Below, piece by piece: positions 1-9,770 of a stretch of 64,000 nt of DNA; the first letter of the stretch is position 1, and every line of letters starts with the position of its first letter. The translations under genes and the position numbers were made by a program. The notes under the pieces were generated by a model. It was not told the DNA's origin and ran no database searches. It saw only the letters and a list, made by a program, of their open reading frames with translations. This DNA is from Blastobasis lacticolella (lineage: Eukaryota > Arthropoda > Insecta > Lepidoptera > Blastobasidae): positions 4,536,001 to 4,600,000 of the forward strand of contig LR990056.1 in assembly GCA_905147135.1 (NCBI GenBank). Reading direction: 5' to 3'.

Positions 1-118
1 CCAAGTTGTACTCTCCAGGGAAAACCTCTCCAGGTAGTTCATTACACAACCTTAGTGTGTGTGGGAGAATTTCTTTGGAACCGCACAGTTCGCGATCAAT
101 TTGGCTCCAAAGTGTGGG
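1..118 (-). mobile_element. LINE-J 3' coding fragment
   Basis: The reverse complement matches the LINE-J copies at 47595-47705 and 31680-31760, which encode the end of a non-LTR ORF2 (residues like FLPRTLRLWNELPGEVFP). Cut by the window edge; a dead fragment. Confidence 0.75.
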
Positions 119-498
119 GATGAACTCCCTGTCAGTGGCGAGCGGTGTTTAAATGGGTAGGAGTACATTTTTCCTTAAAAAAGACCTTTAGCCTCGAGGA
201 ATAGTGATCTGGCGGTTCATCATGCCAAAACGACTCTGTAAACAGTCTGTTCCGTTCCGTTCAGGTACAACACCAGCCAGAAATGCTTCTGCAAGGGTGA
301 ATGTAGCTCATATCAGCAAGAACCAGGTATGGCGTCGCCATAATCGGTGGTTCCGTCGTCTGTACTTGTATTTTGAGCAACCATGCCCAGCGGATGTCAC
401 GAGTCTCACCCGAAGAGCTGGTTTGCTCCGGATACCGTATCAGGCGTGGGAGTTGTTGATTTTAAGCGACACCACGCCTCATCCTCCACTGATTTGCA

Positions 499-888
499 TT
501 ACCTCCAGCCCGAGATACCAGTGCGTACGTAGATGCGAAGGGGAGTGTCAGGATGGGAGCGAAAGGATCTGGAGCCGACAAGAATACCAGCATCGAGTCT
601 GCATGAAGGAGGATAGATACTGTAATTGGTGTATAACATATAAGGGAAGGATTTGGACTGCTGTAGTTGGTCCCTCGGAAAGCTCTGGTGGTTTGATCTT
701 CGTGATTTGTTGTCTTTCGAGGTCCCGCTGTAATCTGCGTACCCGTAACGTTCAGCTATTATTCTTATATTTTCTACTGACGTCCTGTCGCAAGCAGCGT
801 GCCCGTAATTTTCGGCTATTCCTTTTATGTTGTACATCGAAGTGCCAAAACGACTCCGTAAACAGTCAGAGGAAAAAGCCAGGCCCAT
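499..888 (-). CDS. unrecognised open frame with two 20-residue repeats
   Basis: A 129-residue open frame on the minus strand. I do not recognise the protein. Plus-strand blocks 719-778 and 779-838 are two adjacent 60-bp units, each giving one 20-residue unit with N-I-x-x-I-A-E-x-Y-G-x-A as shared core and T-S at the junction. About two thirds of bases and half of residues match, so the duplication kept the frame. A 24-bp sequence starting gccaaaacgact is repeated at 224-247 and 844-867. The frame continues upstream of the first Met in a Gly/Ala/Ser-rich stretch. It could be a decayed gag-like or host exon; no splice sites or promoter were identified. Confidence 0.25.
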   Translation of the reverse strand: MGLAFSSDCLRSRFGTSMYNIKGIAENYGHAACDRTSVENIRIIAERYGYADYSGTSKDNKSRRSNHQSFPRDQLQQSKSFPYMLYTNYSIYPPSCRLDAGILVGSRSFRSHPDTPLRIYVRTGISGWR

Positions 889-964
889 TTCCGGTGCATC
901 CGAATTGCCAGAACAGGAACAAGCCCGTGACGCCCCCGCGCCATCTATAGAGAGTGGGTTCCAG

Positions 965-1200
965 AATCATCACAGCCCATAACAGTCCACTGCAAGACTT
1001 AGGGCCTCTCTCAAGAAATGGGATATTATTGCCATAATCTGCACACTTGGCAAACAGGTTGGAGATCGCAGTGGTATTAACATAACAATGGAAAACGCTG
1101 CTGCCTATTTTTCAGCCTACGGATAATCGTTATACGTTTACGTCGACAATACGTTTGCCTCGAAAACATTAGTCGCCTTGTACGACACCCATACTAGTTT
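965..1200 (+). mobile_element. SINE-C copy
   Basis: Begins with catcacagcccataacagtc and runs through the ggttggagatcgcag block to cgccttgtacgacaccc, matching copies at 13172-13435 and 39788-40047. The last ~45 bp (ctctgccggacaccacacgg block) are missing. No tRNA-like A/B boxes were seen. Confidence 0.75.
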
Positions 1201-1349
1201 TAAAATACTCCCCGGATTATTACTAGGACTACAATAACGGGAAATTAAGAAAATTATAATTAAGTGACCTAACCCTTAGTGTTAAGATTTATTAACAAAA
1301 TGAGAACAATGTATAAAAGGAGACGGTGTAAGTATGTAGGGGAAGGGGA

Positions 1350-1735
1350 CTATGGCCAAATAATATAATCGGTATAGTATTTACATTTGGCACCCTCAAA
1401 TACATTCTTGTAGAGAAGGGCATCAAAATCTGACCGGCAATTCTTAAAATAAAACAGATATTTACTTGGCACATTTTGCATGGGAAGTGCCCGTAACTAT
1501 GAACCAATGGAGGTATCGTTACAGTATATGGGTTGAACATCTTCAAATCTATTCTACTTGGCATCAAAATCAAGGTCCCGGCAGTTTCGAGAAAAAAGCA
1601 TTCTTTTGACACATTTGTATGACAAGTGCGGTATTCTTTAAACCAGCAGCGACATGGTTACGGAGTATCGGTTGAGCACCATAAGCTCTGTTCTTGTACC
1701 CTAACCCGTAGGTCATCCCAGTCTCCTTTATTTTA
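1350..1735 (+). repeat. ~140-bp repeat units, locus 1
   Basis: Two to three diverged units. The marker aacca...gttac recurs at 1502 and 1641 (139 bp apart). The same unit, with ggcagtttcgagaaaaaagc and ccctaaccc(g/a)taggtcat, forms the array at 24810-25400. Confidence 0.7.
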
Positions 1736-1740
1736 TGTAT

Positions 1741-2077
1741 TTTCGTTTAAAATAAAGTTTATTAATTCATTCATTAGGTAGGTTCCTATATTGTGAGCAA
1801 TTACGATTTTATAAATATTATATACAGGTACGACTACATCCACGCACAGTTGAATCAAAAACTGGGAAGCAAGTGAGGCGTAAAAGGCAGACAAACAAAC
1901 AGACACTCACACTTTCTACATCACAGTGAAGTTTATATAAAAATAAAGTGCTGAAAATAGTTACACAATTTCGTTTCAATACAGTAGTCACCATTTTGTA
2001 GATCCATTACTTACCTACCGCAACCTTTAAGGCTAGTGCACATCTGCCAGCAAATGCAACCAGCGTCTATCTTAGAA
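1741..2077. other. AT-rich spacer, nothing recognised
   Basis: AT-rich sequence with no open frame, splice pattern or repeat match that I could find. Confidence 0.5.
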
Positions 2078-2275
2078 ATAGTGGACCCGGCGCTACTTCG
2101 TTCGCTTACACTTACACTCCCTACCTATCCTATTTTTACTTGCTTATAAAACTTTATCTTGAATCACTGTATCTATTGTTGAAAACGTCATTAAAATCCG
2201 TTGCGTAGTTTAAAAGATCTAAGCGTATATAGATACATAAGGACAGACAGCGGGAAGTGACTTTGTTTTATACCC
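2078..2275 (-). mobile_element. Helitron-like terminal fragment
   Basis: Starts with tagtggacccggcgctacttcgttcg and continues with the same internal text (aaaatccgttgcgtagttt, aaggacagacagcgggaagtgac) as 35320-35525 and the reverse complement of 53010-53220. The terminal hairpin is mutated compared with those copies. Confidence 0.55.
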
Positions 2276-2354
2276 TGTAAGGATTAGTATCAACTGCTAT
2301 GGACGGTTGGTCGGCTCCAGCCAAAACAGGACGTCTGTTACAAGTTCTTTTGTT

Positions 2355-2874
2355 CCTTTAACCGTCTATAGTGAGTGCCAACGTCACAAAGCCACGGCAC
2401 CCTAGCCGCAGAATACCGCCCGCTCGCTGGTCGTCTGCCGGGCCTCCCCGAACGGGGTCCCAGTCGGCAGGCTGGTACCGCACCGAGGGCGGCAAAGAAG
2501 CGCTGGTGAGCTTGCGCATTTATTGTTGCATGCATTTTGTGCATCCATAGGTGCAAATGCAGATCAAAGCAAAGGTTGTGTTAGGTTGATAGATAACTGA
2601 AAAATTTAAATACATACTTTTTTAAATACATACGTAATACATACTACAAATCCGTAACAGAAATTAAAATTCATCATTTCAATTTCTGTTCGACCGGTAA
2701 TCGATCACGGGACCTCCGCGTGGCAACCGGCATGTTAAACAACTGTACCACTCAGGTCGTCAAGAATGATTGACTGGAATGGAAAGGACTTATTCTTGTC
2801 GATGTTACTTTCGTCAGTTGTGCTCTATCCCTTAACCGTCTATAGCGAGTGCCAACGTCAGAAAGCCACGGCAC
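2355..2874. repeat. direct repeat pair of ~46 bp flanking a SINE
   Basis: 2355-2400 and 2829-2874 both read taaccgtctatag(t/c)gagtg followed by ccaacgtca(c/g)aaagcc. The first copy continues into a GC-rich block (2400-2515), and a SINE-A lies between the two. No gene is evident. Confidence 0.55.
2567..2763 (-). mobile_element. SINE-A copy
   Basis: Minus-strand copy: tail text, then aattcatcatttcaatttctg, a mutated B box (ggtaatcgatcacgggacc) and the head end ccactcaggtcgtc at 2761. More diverged than the copies at 44134 or 62400. Confidence 0.75.
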
Positions 2875-3009
2875 CGCCGCGCGAAAATAAAAGCCAACCT
2901 GGGGGAGTTTTACAGAATTACCCAACGTAATAAAAGGGTTACGGAGCTGCCACTTGGCGGGGGTTCGGGCGGAGGCATGAGCGATAGCGTTTCTTGTTTT
3001 TTATATCGT

Positions 3010-3400
3010 ACTGTAGGCAAACAGGCCAGCGGGCCGCTTGATGGAAAGTGGTCATATTCATATTCATATTCATTTATTCGTAGTAATAATCATACATCGT
3101 CATTTAAAATAGTTTCATGAATAGAATTAAGTACTAATAGTTGATGTCAACGTCAAAAAACAATTAATTCAATAGTATCAAATTATCATGATTCGAAATT
3201 GTCAAGAATTAAATTAGTATTATAATATCAAATAATAATTAAGTCAAATGTTAAATTAAATAATTATAAGAAAAATACAAAATGCTTCAAACATGTCAAT
3301 TATAAAATTAAATCATAATATGAAATGTCAAATACAACCACCACCTATAGACATTAGCAACATTAACAGTATCGCCAAAGTAAAGTGGGTATATACATCG
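3010..3400 (-). mobile_element. LINE-E2 3' end split by an AT-rich insertion
   Basis: 3011-3054 (gtaggcaaacaggccagc ... aaagtggtca) and 3338-3375 (ccaccacctatagacattagc ...) are contiguous in the LINE-E2 copy at 36920-37010. Here 283 bp of AT-rich DNA (3055-3337), beginning with tattcatattcatattc and rich in atgtcaa words, sits between them. Confidence 0.65.
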
Positions 3401-3419
3401 GCACTGTGTAGTCTCCTCG

Positions 3420-3529
3420 TGTATTTTATGTTTTAATAATTGTGTTCTTTTTATGTCTTATTGGTTTATTGTTTTTTTTTTATGTTGTGGTGTTGTTGTT
3501 TGTGTCAATAAATGTTCTTTCTTTCTTTC
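3420..3529 (+). mobile_element. Rep-H type 3' terminus
   Basis: T-rich sequence ending in gtcaataaatgttctttctttctttc, like the end of Rep-H at 7020-7050 (aaataaatggtttctttctttc). Probably the polyadenylation end of a retroelement. Confidence 0.4.
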
Positions 3530-4090
3530 AAAAACATGAGAACAGAAGATTTTGTGTTATTGATGAGGCGTGAAATATATTATATTAGTAGGTAGCTTTA
3601 GTGTGAAATGTGAAGAAAATTTGTATGGTGGGACCTAATGCAGTACAGTCAGGTTAAAAATACATACCTCACTATAGTACCTACCTATCTAGTACTACCT
3701 ACATTTTCATACGCATCTACGCATTGCGAGATAACCTTCCCACGAGCCATATGTAGACTGTTTAGGGCTAATAATAACATACCACCACCGTTCATACAAT
3801 AAGGCGAAATCGCCCCGCTCACCACCAAAGCCGCTGCCTCACCAGCACAGCGGGAGGCGATAAAAGCCATTACTCGCGAACGTCAAGCCATTCGTTCAAC
3901 GCTGCCCGCTCCGCCAGTCTCAGCCAGTCTGAAAAATAGATCTGGAGTGGTAACGTCATGCTCCTTGTATTATCGGACCGTAGCGTGTAAATGTCCGAAT
4001 TATATTTATCCTGACAACTCTCTTTGCGTTCGGTCTACGTTCTGGTTGTAGGAAATGTGTCCAGAAATGTTTGTCCTTTTGAAAGGGCCT
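3530..4090. other. unassigned stretch with weak minus-strand open frame
   Basis: A minus-strand open frame at 3685-3870 reads Ala/Gly-rich and hydrophobic (residues like GEAAALVVSGAISPYCMNGG), with GC content above its surroundings. I recognise no family. From about 4040 the sequence is Rep-P (gaaatgtgtccagaaatg), seen again at 5566. Confidence 0.3.
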
Positions 4091-4096
4091 TTGTTA

Positions 4097-4498
4097 TTGA
4101 GGCATCGATAGTTGGTTTCAAAAAGCATCAATAGATGGCGCTCCAACAACTTTGGTAATCTCTTTTTAATCTGTATGATGGTGGCAATGATTTCATGCAA
4201 CCGACTAATACTAAACTTAAAAATAAAATGTTTATTAATATAAACATAACTGTTTAAGGTTGATCGAAATGTAAAATGAAATATTTATAGAAGTTGGCAC
4301 TATGTTCCATTATTATTATAACCTCTAAAATTGTTGAAAACAATTGATAAATACAATATTATCCAACACAACGTACCCAGTGTTTACATCCTGTTAGCTA
4401 AGAACCTATTTCAAGCGATTATCAATTACCAAAATTGTCGGGGCGCCATCTAGTGAGTGGTTAGAATAGCTTTAGATACCTGTTGGAAAACTGCTCAT
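4097..4498 (-). mobile_element. MITE-F copy flanked by TA
   Basis: A 402-bp noncoding element between TA dinucleotides (4095-4096 and 4499-4500). The right terminus ctgttggaaaactgctcat is the reverse complement of the left terminus of the copy at 8334. It sits inside Rep-P: the flanks (gaaatgtgtcc upstream, tatcgatggtaactgagtt downstream) are near each other, without the element, at 5566-5690. Confidence 0.75.
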
Positions 4499-4574
4499 TA
4501 TCGATGGTAACTGAGTTATGGTTGTACGCGATGTTGCTCACGCCAAATCTGAAATGGTTCCGTACAGTCGTCAT

Positions 4575-4700
4575 CATCATCATCATATCAGCCAAAAGAC
4601 GCCCATTGCTTTGCATAGGCCTTCCCCAAAGATCTCTCTTTAAGAGAGGTAGGGCATAGCGGGGTATCTCGTTCGAATTGGAGCCGCCCGACTGGGGAAG
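4575..4700 (-). mobile_element. RTE-like LINE 3' end fragment
   Basis: (CATCAT)n followed by atcagccaaaagacgcccat and ataggcc, the reverse complement of the 3' terminus also seen at 47128-47178 and 49617-49680 (ggcctatgc(c/g)(c/g)agcagtggg). A short degraded frame runs through it. Confidence 0.55.
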
Positions 4701-4982
4701 TACCTCCACCTTACAGAATATCGCAGCTAAATAATACTCTTTTAAATAGTATTGTGTTTCTGCCGGTGAGTAAGGTCTCCAGTGCTCCATGGGGTGGGGA
4801 TTTGGGGAACCGTGGCTTTGGCAGTGGAGTGGCATTTGCCTTTTGCTGCAGAGCAACGTGTTATAGAGGTGGGCAACGCATTAGCGATACTCTTGGTGTT
4901 GCTAATGTCTATAGGCAGTGGTGACCACTTTCCATCAGGTGGCCCACTTGCCTGTTTGCCTACCGTATGACATAAAAAAAAA
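4700..4982 (+). mobile_element. LINE-E2 3' end
   Basis: From caccttacagaatatcgcag through gtgttatagaggtgggcaac and tttccatcaggtggcccac to an A-rich tail (acataaaaaaaaaa). Nearly identical to 44735-45012 and the reverse complement of 36920-37130. Confidence 0.8.
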
Positions 4983-5209
4983 AACTCCATAAAGGTCGGG
5001 TCTGTGCCTTCCGCATCCAGCTGATACCTGCGATTAGCAGGTAGTCGGTCCCTGCAGGAGGACCCACGCTGCGTTTTCCGGTATGTGGTCGCCACTCGAG
5101 AACTTTAGTCCCCATCCGCCATCTGTTCTTTGAGCTATGTATGTGTTCTACCCACTGCTACTTTAGCATGGCAATCCTTAGGGCTATGTCGGTGCAGTAG
5201 AACCTTTAA

Positions 5210-5562
5210 AAATATTATGTTTGCGTTAATGTCCCAGTTGTTCTCTCGCGCACGAGGGCCCGGAGTCCGCCTTAACCAAGATCTAGGACTTGGCAGATCA
5301 GGCAATTACAATGGAGCGACTGCCATCTGACCTCCGGGACCCTGTTACTAGGGGAACTTGACCAGATTGGATCATGGTTACACATTCAGTCGCCTGAATG
5401 TGCAGATTTTATCACGATGTTTTCCCTCGGCGTAAGAGCATCGGTTAGTATTCGACTAATGAGCATAACTCAAAAGAGTCATTGGTACATGGTCGCAGGG
5501 GGATTCGAACTCGGTACCTCCCGCTTACGTTTCGGATGCCGTAACCTACCGACGCTTCTGTT
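5210..5562 (-). mobile_element. SINE-B full-length copy
   Basis: Minus-strand copy of the 45105-45460 element: 3' part with cgcgcacgagggcccgg, middle with ctgccatctgacctc, then catcacgatgttttccctc, and the tRNA-like head with B box ggattcgaactcggtacctc near 5500-5525. Confidence 0.8.
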
Positions 5563-5565
5563 CTG

Positions 5566-5690
5566 CTTCTAGGAAATGTGTCCGTAAAAATCCTGTCCTT
5601 TCTAAAGGGTCTTTATTACCTAGTCAGCAATTATCGATAGTACCTGAGTTATGATTGTGCGTGATGGCGCTCACGCCTAAGGTGCAACGG
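5566..5690. repeat. Rep-P copy without the MITE
   Basis: Shares gaaatgtgtccgtaaaaat, aaagggtcttta and atcgatagtacctgagttatg with 4040-4560, where MITE-F separates the two halves. It approximates the pre-insertion site. Confidence 0.6.
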
Positions 5691-5719
5691 ATGTACTCGT
5701 TACTTACTAGGTGTAGTAT

Positions 5720-5885
5720 TATCTTACCTACCTTATCTTCCTTTGAGGAATCACAGAGCTTTCCCTCACCATAAGACCATATCGTACCCATATCTATTGT
5801 TGAAAACTGCAACTGTTGAAAATCCGTTTAGTAGTTTTAGAGTTTATCGCGAATAGACAAACAGACAGACATAAGTACTGACGCG
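5720..5885 (+). mobile_element. degraded Helitron-like fragment
   Basis: Contains tctattgttgaaaactgc, aaaatccgtttagtagttt and agacaaacagacagacataag, the same ordered words as the Helitron-like copies at 2078 and 35320. The terminal hairpin is absent. Confidence 0.4.
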
Positions 5886-5889
5886 GTGT

Positions 5890-6370
5890 GGGACATTGTT
5901 TCATAATATGTAGTGATAAAACTTAGGCGCCTAAAGTTCAGTGCAATCGAGATCAAATCCTGTATACTTTTATTTGTACTCTGACCAGAATAACGCAATA
6001 AGTACCAGCCAGCCCAGCCTCTCTGGTTGAATAGTTCCCTCATTAGCAGCAGCAAGCTTGAGACGTTAGTTTGTGCCTCGATTTTTCCCGCTTCGCTAGC
6101 CTCCTCAGATTTCAAAGGGCAAATATGGCTGTAGGAGCCAGCTTTGTTTGTCAAGAAGCCAATTAGTTGGCTCATAATGAGAGTTGGAGCTCTCTGTTTG
6201 CATTCGATTGTTTGTTTTCTTGCTTTGAAACTAACTGAAAATAAACTAAAATTATTAAGACGCTTTCACTAATAAATTCTGTCTACGCAATAGTTAGAAA
6301 ATCCAAATAAAACAACTGTTATTAATCCTCTAAATTGCAGGGTCAAACAAGCTGACACCTCTGATGGAAA
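5890..6370. other. unassigned stretch
   Basis: A minus-strand open frame (5837-6175, 112 residues) crosses this stretch with ordinary composition and no recognised domain. I treat it as chance or relic coding. From 6375 a CAT microsatellite and ccactgctggacatcctctc resemble an RTE-like 3' terminus. Confidence 0.3.
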
Positions 6371-6569
6371 GGGGTTGTATTTGTCATCATCATCATCATC
6401 CGCCAATCGCATTCCACTGCTGGACATCCTCTCTCAATGCATACCACTTTGACCGGTACTAATCTATATGCACGGACCAGGTACGTAGTTCTGCATATCC
6501 AGTCACAATCAGCCATTTTGCGCAAACCATCGCTCTAACTTTTTAAAATGCTACGCAATGACAAACGTG

Positions 6570-6800
6570 CAGACAGCCCACTTGATGGTTCACGGTAACT
6601 GTAGCTCAAAACGATCCATGCATTTAGGTTGCAGGTAACAAAAATATTGAAACGCACGTGCGTTGTCACTAGGAGGTGCGCTAAATGTCTTATGCCTGTA
6701 ATTGCGCTGGCTACCTTATCCTTCAAACCGGAAAGCAGCAGAAATAGATAAGACGGTGGTACTCACCCTGATGAGCTCCTCAGACAGAATTCTACCACCT
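6570..6800 (+). mobile_element. Rep-I copy
   Basis: Shares gcatttaggttgcagg, cctgtaattgcgctggctac and the actcaccc...ctcctcag block with 59880-60145. Noncoding; likely a LINE 3' region in antisense. Confidence 0.6.
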
Positions 6801-6849
6801 AATAACGGCATCGGTTATACGCTATGGAATGGGACGAAAAGCGCAAGCA

Positions 6850-7050
6850 AATATGAAAACCAGCGTTGTGGTTCGCGGCAAGCGGCCACAGCATTATACT
6901 GAGGAGGGTCCATTTACGACTACGAAAAATGCCACTGGGAACCCAATAATTGTCCCGTGTTTTATGTACCGATATTTTTTTTGTGTTAAATGTTATTGTA
7001 TTACAAAATTGTCGTGTCGTGGCGTCCTGTGTAAATAAATGGTTTCTTTC
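6850..7050 (+). mobile_element. Rep-H copy
   Basis: Shares aaccagcgttgtggttcgcg, ggccacagcattatactgag and tgtcgtgtcgtggcgtcctg with the reverse complement of 39110-39320. Ends with an AATAAA-like signal (gtaaataaatgg) and TTTC repeats, as a retroelement 3' end would. Confidence 0.65.
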
Positions 7051-7815
7051 TTTCTAAATTATTTACGCCACTTCGTAGTTATATTAATACGCCCATGGCG
7101 ACCAAACGTAAAACACTCAGTATGTTACAGGCAAGCAACGATTCAATGAACGTACCCATTGTATTCGTCCGGGATGAGTTCCAAAGCAAACCGAGTTTGA
7201 CGTTTGATATAAACACGTACTGAAATAGTTCCCCATTCCCGAGTTGGTAATATAACACTGCAGTACAGTGATGAATTGTGGAAATTCTCGCCACAAAGCA
7301 CGGTGCCGGCACTTTGGACTCAACCCGTATGGAAAATTCACATGCCAAGTTTTCGGCGAGTTCCAGCTCATGAATTTATTGAAACAGTTTTCGACGATGA
7401 ATTTAAAGGGACTTAGTGGCCGTCCCGGGTATCCAAACTTAATAGTAGTGGCTTATTCGGCGGAGTTCTCACGTTTTACGGTCTGTGTTTTTTGATGGAG
7501 TGGACAGAATGTGCTATTTCTATCCAACGTTTTAAGAACATTTTTGAGAAATGGTTCGGGAACTATAATGGTACAGACTTTGCACCATTGTAGCTCCCGA
7601 ACGGATAGACCGATTTCGATGTGGTTATCATTAAGTATTTGAAATCCACATAAAAACTGTTCTTAGCTTTATATTATTAATATCGGTTCAGTAGTTCAAG
7701 GGGTTTAGTGGGGGTTGCCCGACCTCCTTTTCCTTTCGACAAACCCCTCTTCATTCGTCGAGCTTTTGAAATTAGAAGTATTTGGTCAGATATCAGTCGT
7801 AAACAGAAATAGCGC
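7051..7815. other. unassigned stretch
   Basis: Several short overlapping open frames on both strands, none with a recognisable domain or splice context. No repeat match found inside the window. Confidence 0.4.
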
Positions 7816-7827
7816 TCTCGGACACTG

Positions 7828-7932
7828 CAACGTGTTATAGAGGTGGGCACCGCAATGGCGATATCCCAAGTGTTGCTGATGGCTATAGGCAGCGGTAACC
7901 ACTTTCCATCAGGTAGCCCGCTTGTAGGTTTA
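7828..7932 (+). mobile_element. LINE-E2 3' end, decayed
   Basis: gcaacgtgttatagaggtgg ... tttccatcaggtagcccgct matches 4850-4960 with substitutions and lacks the A-rich tail. Confidence 0.65.
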
Positions 7933-7935
7933 CCA

Positions 7936-8331
7936 ACTTTTTTTAGACCAAATATGGTATTTTCGGGTTTAGGAGCCATAAAAATATTGTAGGTAGGGAT
8001 TTAATAAAAAAATATATAGTAGGCTTTTTAAAATAAATTATGCATACCTATATTAATTCTTAAATGTATATTTTCTGCTTTGAGCTATTTAACATATTTT
8101 ATTTTAATGATTCATAGCTGTTTTGTTTTATTTGACTTGAGTTTGACGTCACGTCATACAAATTTGTCAAGACTCAAAATTGTTCTGAAATATTTGATTT
8201 GCATCAGGAAAATTTTTCTTTTGATCTTATAGACGCGTTCCGTTTTAAGGCAAACCAAGCAATCATCGTTCTGAAATATTCGTAAAATCATAAGGGCGCA
8301 TTCCGTTTTGCAGTAAGTGGTAATGTTTTGC
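7936..8331. other. AT-rich spacer
   Basis: AT-rich DNA with an internal pair of similar words (attccgttttgc and gttccgttttaagg near 8236-8320). No gene seen. Confidence 0.4.
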
Positions 8332-8333
8332 TA

Positions 8334-8729
8334 ATGAGCAGTTTTCCAATAGGTATCTAAAGCATTCCTACCCACTAAACTAGATGGCGCCCCGACAACT
8401 TTGGTAATTGATAATCGCTTAAAATAGGTTCTTAGCAAAGAGGATATAAACACTGGGTATGTTGTATTGGATAATATTGTATTTATCAATAGTTTTTAAC
8501 CATTTTAAAGGTTGTAATAAATTATTACAATCAAAACAAACATCAATTTGACTGAGTCAATTCGTTTCATGGATACTAGGATCAAGAATGGACGCAATAC
8601 AAATATGAAAGTTATGTATTAAAATACATTTCGTTGAAACTTTTAGTAAAAATTTACCAAAATTGTAGGAGCGCCATCTATTGATGCTTTTTGAAACCAA
8701 TTGACAATACCTACTGGAAAACTCCTCAT
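8334..8729 (+). mobile_element. MITE-F, best-preserved copy
   Basis: A 396-bp element between TA dinucleotides (8332-8333, 8730-8731) with imperfect terminal inverted repeats: left atgagcagttttccaatagg, right cctactggaaaactcctcat. Both ends also carry gatggcgccccgacaac / ttgtaggagcgccatc, an inner inverted pair. No open frame. TA flanks are typical of the Tc1/mariner superfamily; the parent transposase is not in the window. Confidence 0.8.
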
Positions 8730-8734
8730 TAAAT

Positions 8735-8880
8735 ATAGTAGTTTCGCCTACTATATTTTAATTTTTAATTTATAGTAGTTAGACTCCTAATATAGTAGGA
8801 TACTATATTGTATAGTAGGGTAGGCAAACAGGCAAGCGGGTAGGCTTGTCTGTTTGCCTACCGTATGACAGAAGTAACCT
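8735..8880. repeat. AT palindromes and a LINE end scrap
   Basis: Repeated tatagtag / ctactata words form short palindromes (e.g. tagtagtttcgcctacta). From 8824 aggcaaacaggcaagcggg and tgtttgcctaccgtatgac are opposed scraps of LINE-E2 ends. Confidence 0.5.
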
Positions 8881-8884
8881 ATAT

Positions 8885-9140
8885 TCTGACTGAAAAAGTC
8901 GGAAAACCCCCCACCAAGTACAAATATAAGTACTCAAATATTTTGTGAACTACTAACCAATTTCAATGAAACGAAACTATGTACCATCTCGATTAAACTG
9001 GCTTTCAAACAGAGTAAACTGCATCCAAATCCGGCCACTCGTACGGGAGCTACACTGCCACAGACAGACAGACACCTCTACAGATACACAGACACTCACA
9101 CCAAACGTATAACACCCCTCTAAGTGTCGTCGGGGATAAA
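8885..9140 (+). mobile_element. transposon-like end with cagacaga motif
   Basis: Contains cacagacagacagacacctc, acaccaaacgtataacaccc and gtcgtcggggataaaa, a word order I associate with a common lepidopteran dispersed element. Only one copy is present here, so this rests on memory of the family. Confidence 0.35.
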
Positions 9141-9169
9141 AATTCGGGGGGGTTGTCGTTGCCTGCGAG

Positions 9170-9310
9170 TGTGTTCCCTAATCATTATAATCTTGATACC
9201 CTCAAGGCCAAAGTAAATATACTGTTCCTAGAGAAGCATTCTCCATCTTCGGCCGCATCGTCACTTACCACCAGGTGAGATGCCGTCTATAGCTAGGTTA
9301 GTCTAACATA
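9170..9310 (+). mobile_element. non-LTR 3' end (jockey-like)
   Basis: ccctaatcattataatcttg, accctcaaggccaaagta and cttcggccgcatcgtcactt, then accaccaggtgagatgcc; the same ordered blocks follow the coding relic at 10720-11245. Truncated 5'. Confidence 0.7.
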
Positions 9311-9344
9311 AAAAAAGAATTGAACTGTTGAAATATAACGGTTA

Positions 9345-9770
9345 ATGTCTACTTTGTCCTCTACAGGCCTCTTTACCCCATCAGCATCTACTGATTCATT
9401 TTCTGGGCGGGCTTTTTCCGATAATTCAATTCAACCACTGACAGCACGGCCGGTAATTAATGCTCCGGCGCAGTCTCAGACATTTTTATTCCTAAATAAG
9501 AACAACATAGTGGCTACAGTCGCGTGGCAAGTTGAGTTGTTGGCTTCACAGGTTTCGGTGTCTCATGTTGGTCGCTTCAGTAAACACAAACTAGGTCTGC
9601 AGAGGTCTAGTCTGGGCCAATTTAGTTACATTTGCTTGTTCTGCGTAGGATTAAAAAAATTTTTATTTCCAATAAAACCATACATTGAATACAGTTTTAC
9701 TCCAGGCTCTACACTAAGATATTATCTTGTGTCTATTAAGTGTTTTTGTTTTTGGATTATATTTATATAA
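9345..9770 (+). CDS. unrecognised 141-residue open frame
   Basis: The open frame includes a good splice acceptor (tttgtcctctacag, ending at 9366), after which it reads about 85 Ser/Thr-rich residues (PSASTDSFSGRAFSDNS) before turning hydrophobic and Phe-rich. No family recognised. It could be a stray exon, an exon relic or chance. No matching donor or partner exon was identified. Confidence 0.2.
   Translation: MSTLSSTGLFTPSASTDSFSGRAFSDNSIQPLTARPVINAPAQSQTFLFLNKNNIVATVAWQVELLASQVSVSHVGRFSKHKLGLQRSSLGQFSYICLFCVGLKKFLFPIKPYIEYSFTPGSTLRYYLVSIKCFCFWIIFI

Noticed and set aside
204..950. 248-residue plus-strand open frame
   Set aside because: It depends on a non-ATG start, overlaps the minus-strand frame with in-frame repeats, and has Arg/Cys-rich composition without domain signs; treated as a shadow.
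4782..4970. Short hydrophobic plus-strand frames in LINE-E2 ends (also 44819-45001)
   Set aside because: They recur only because the repeat recurs and run through the 3' UTR; not a gene.
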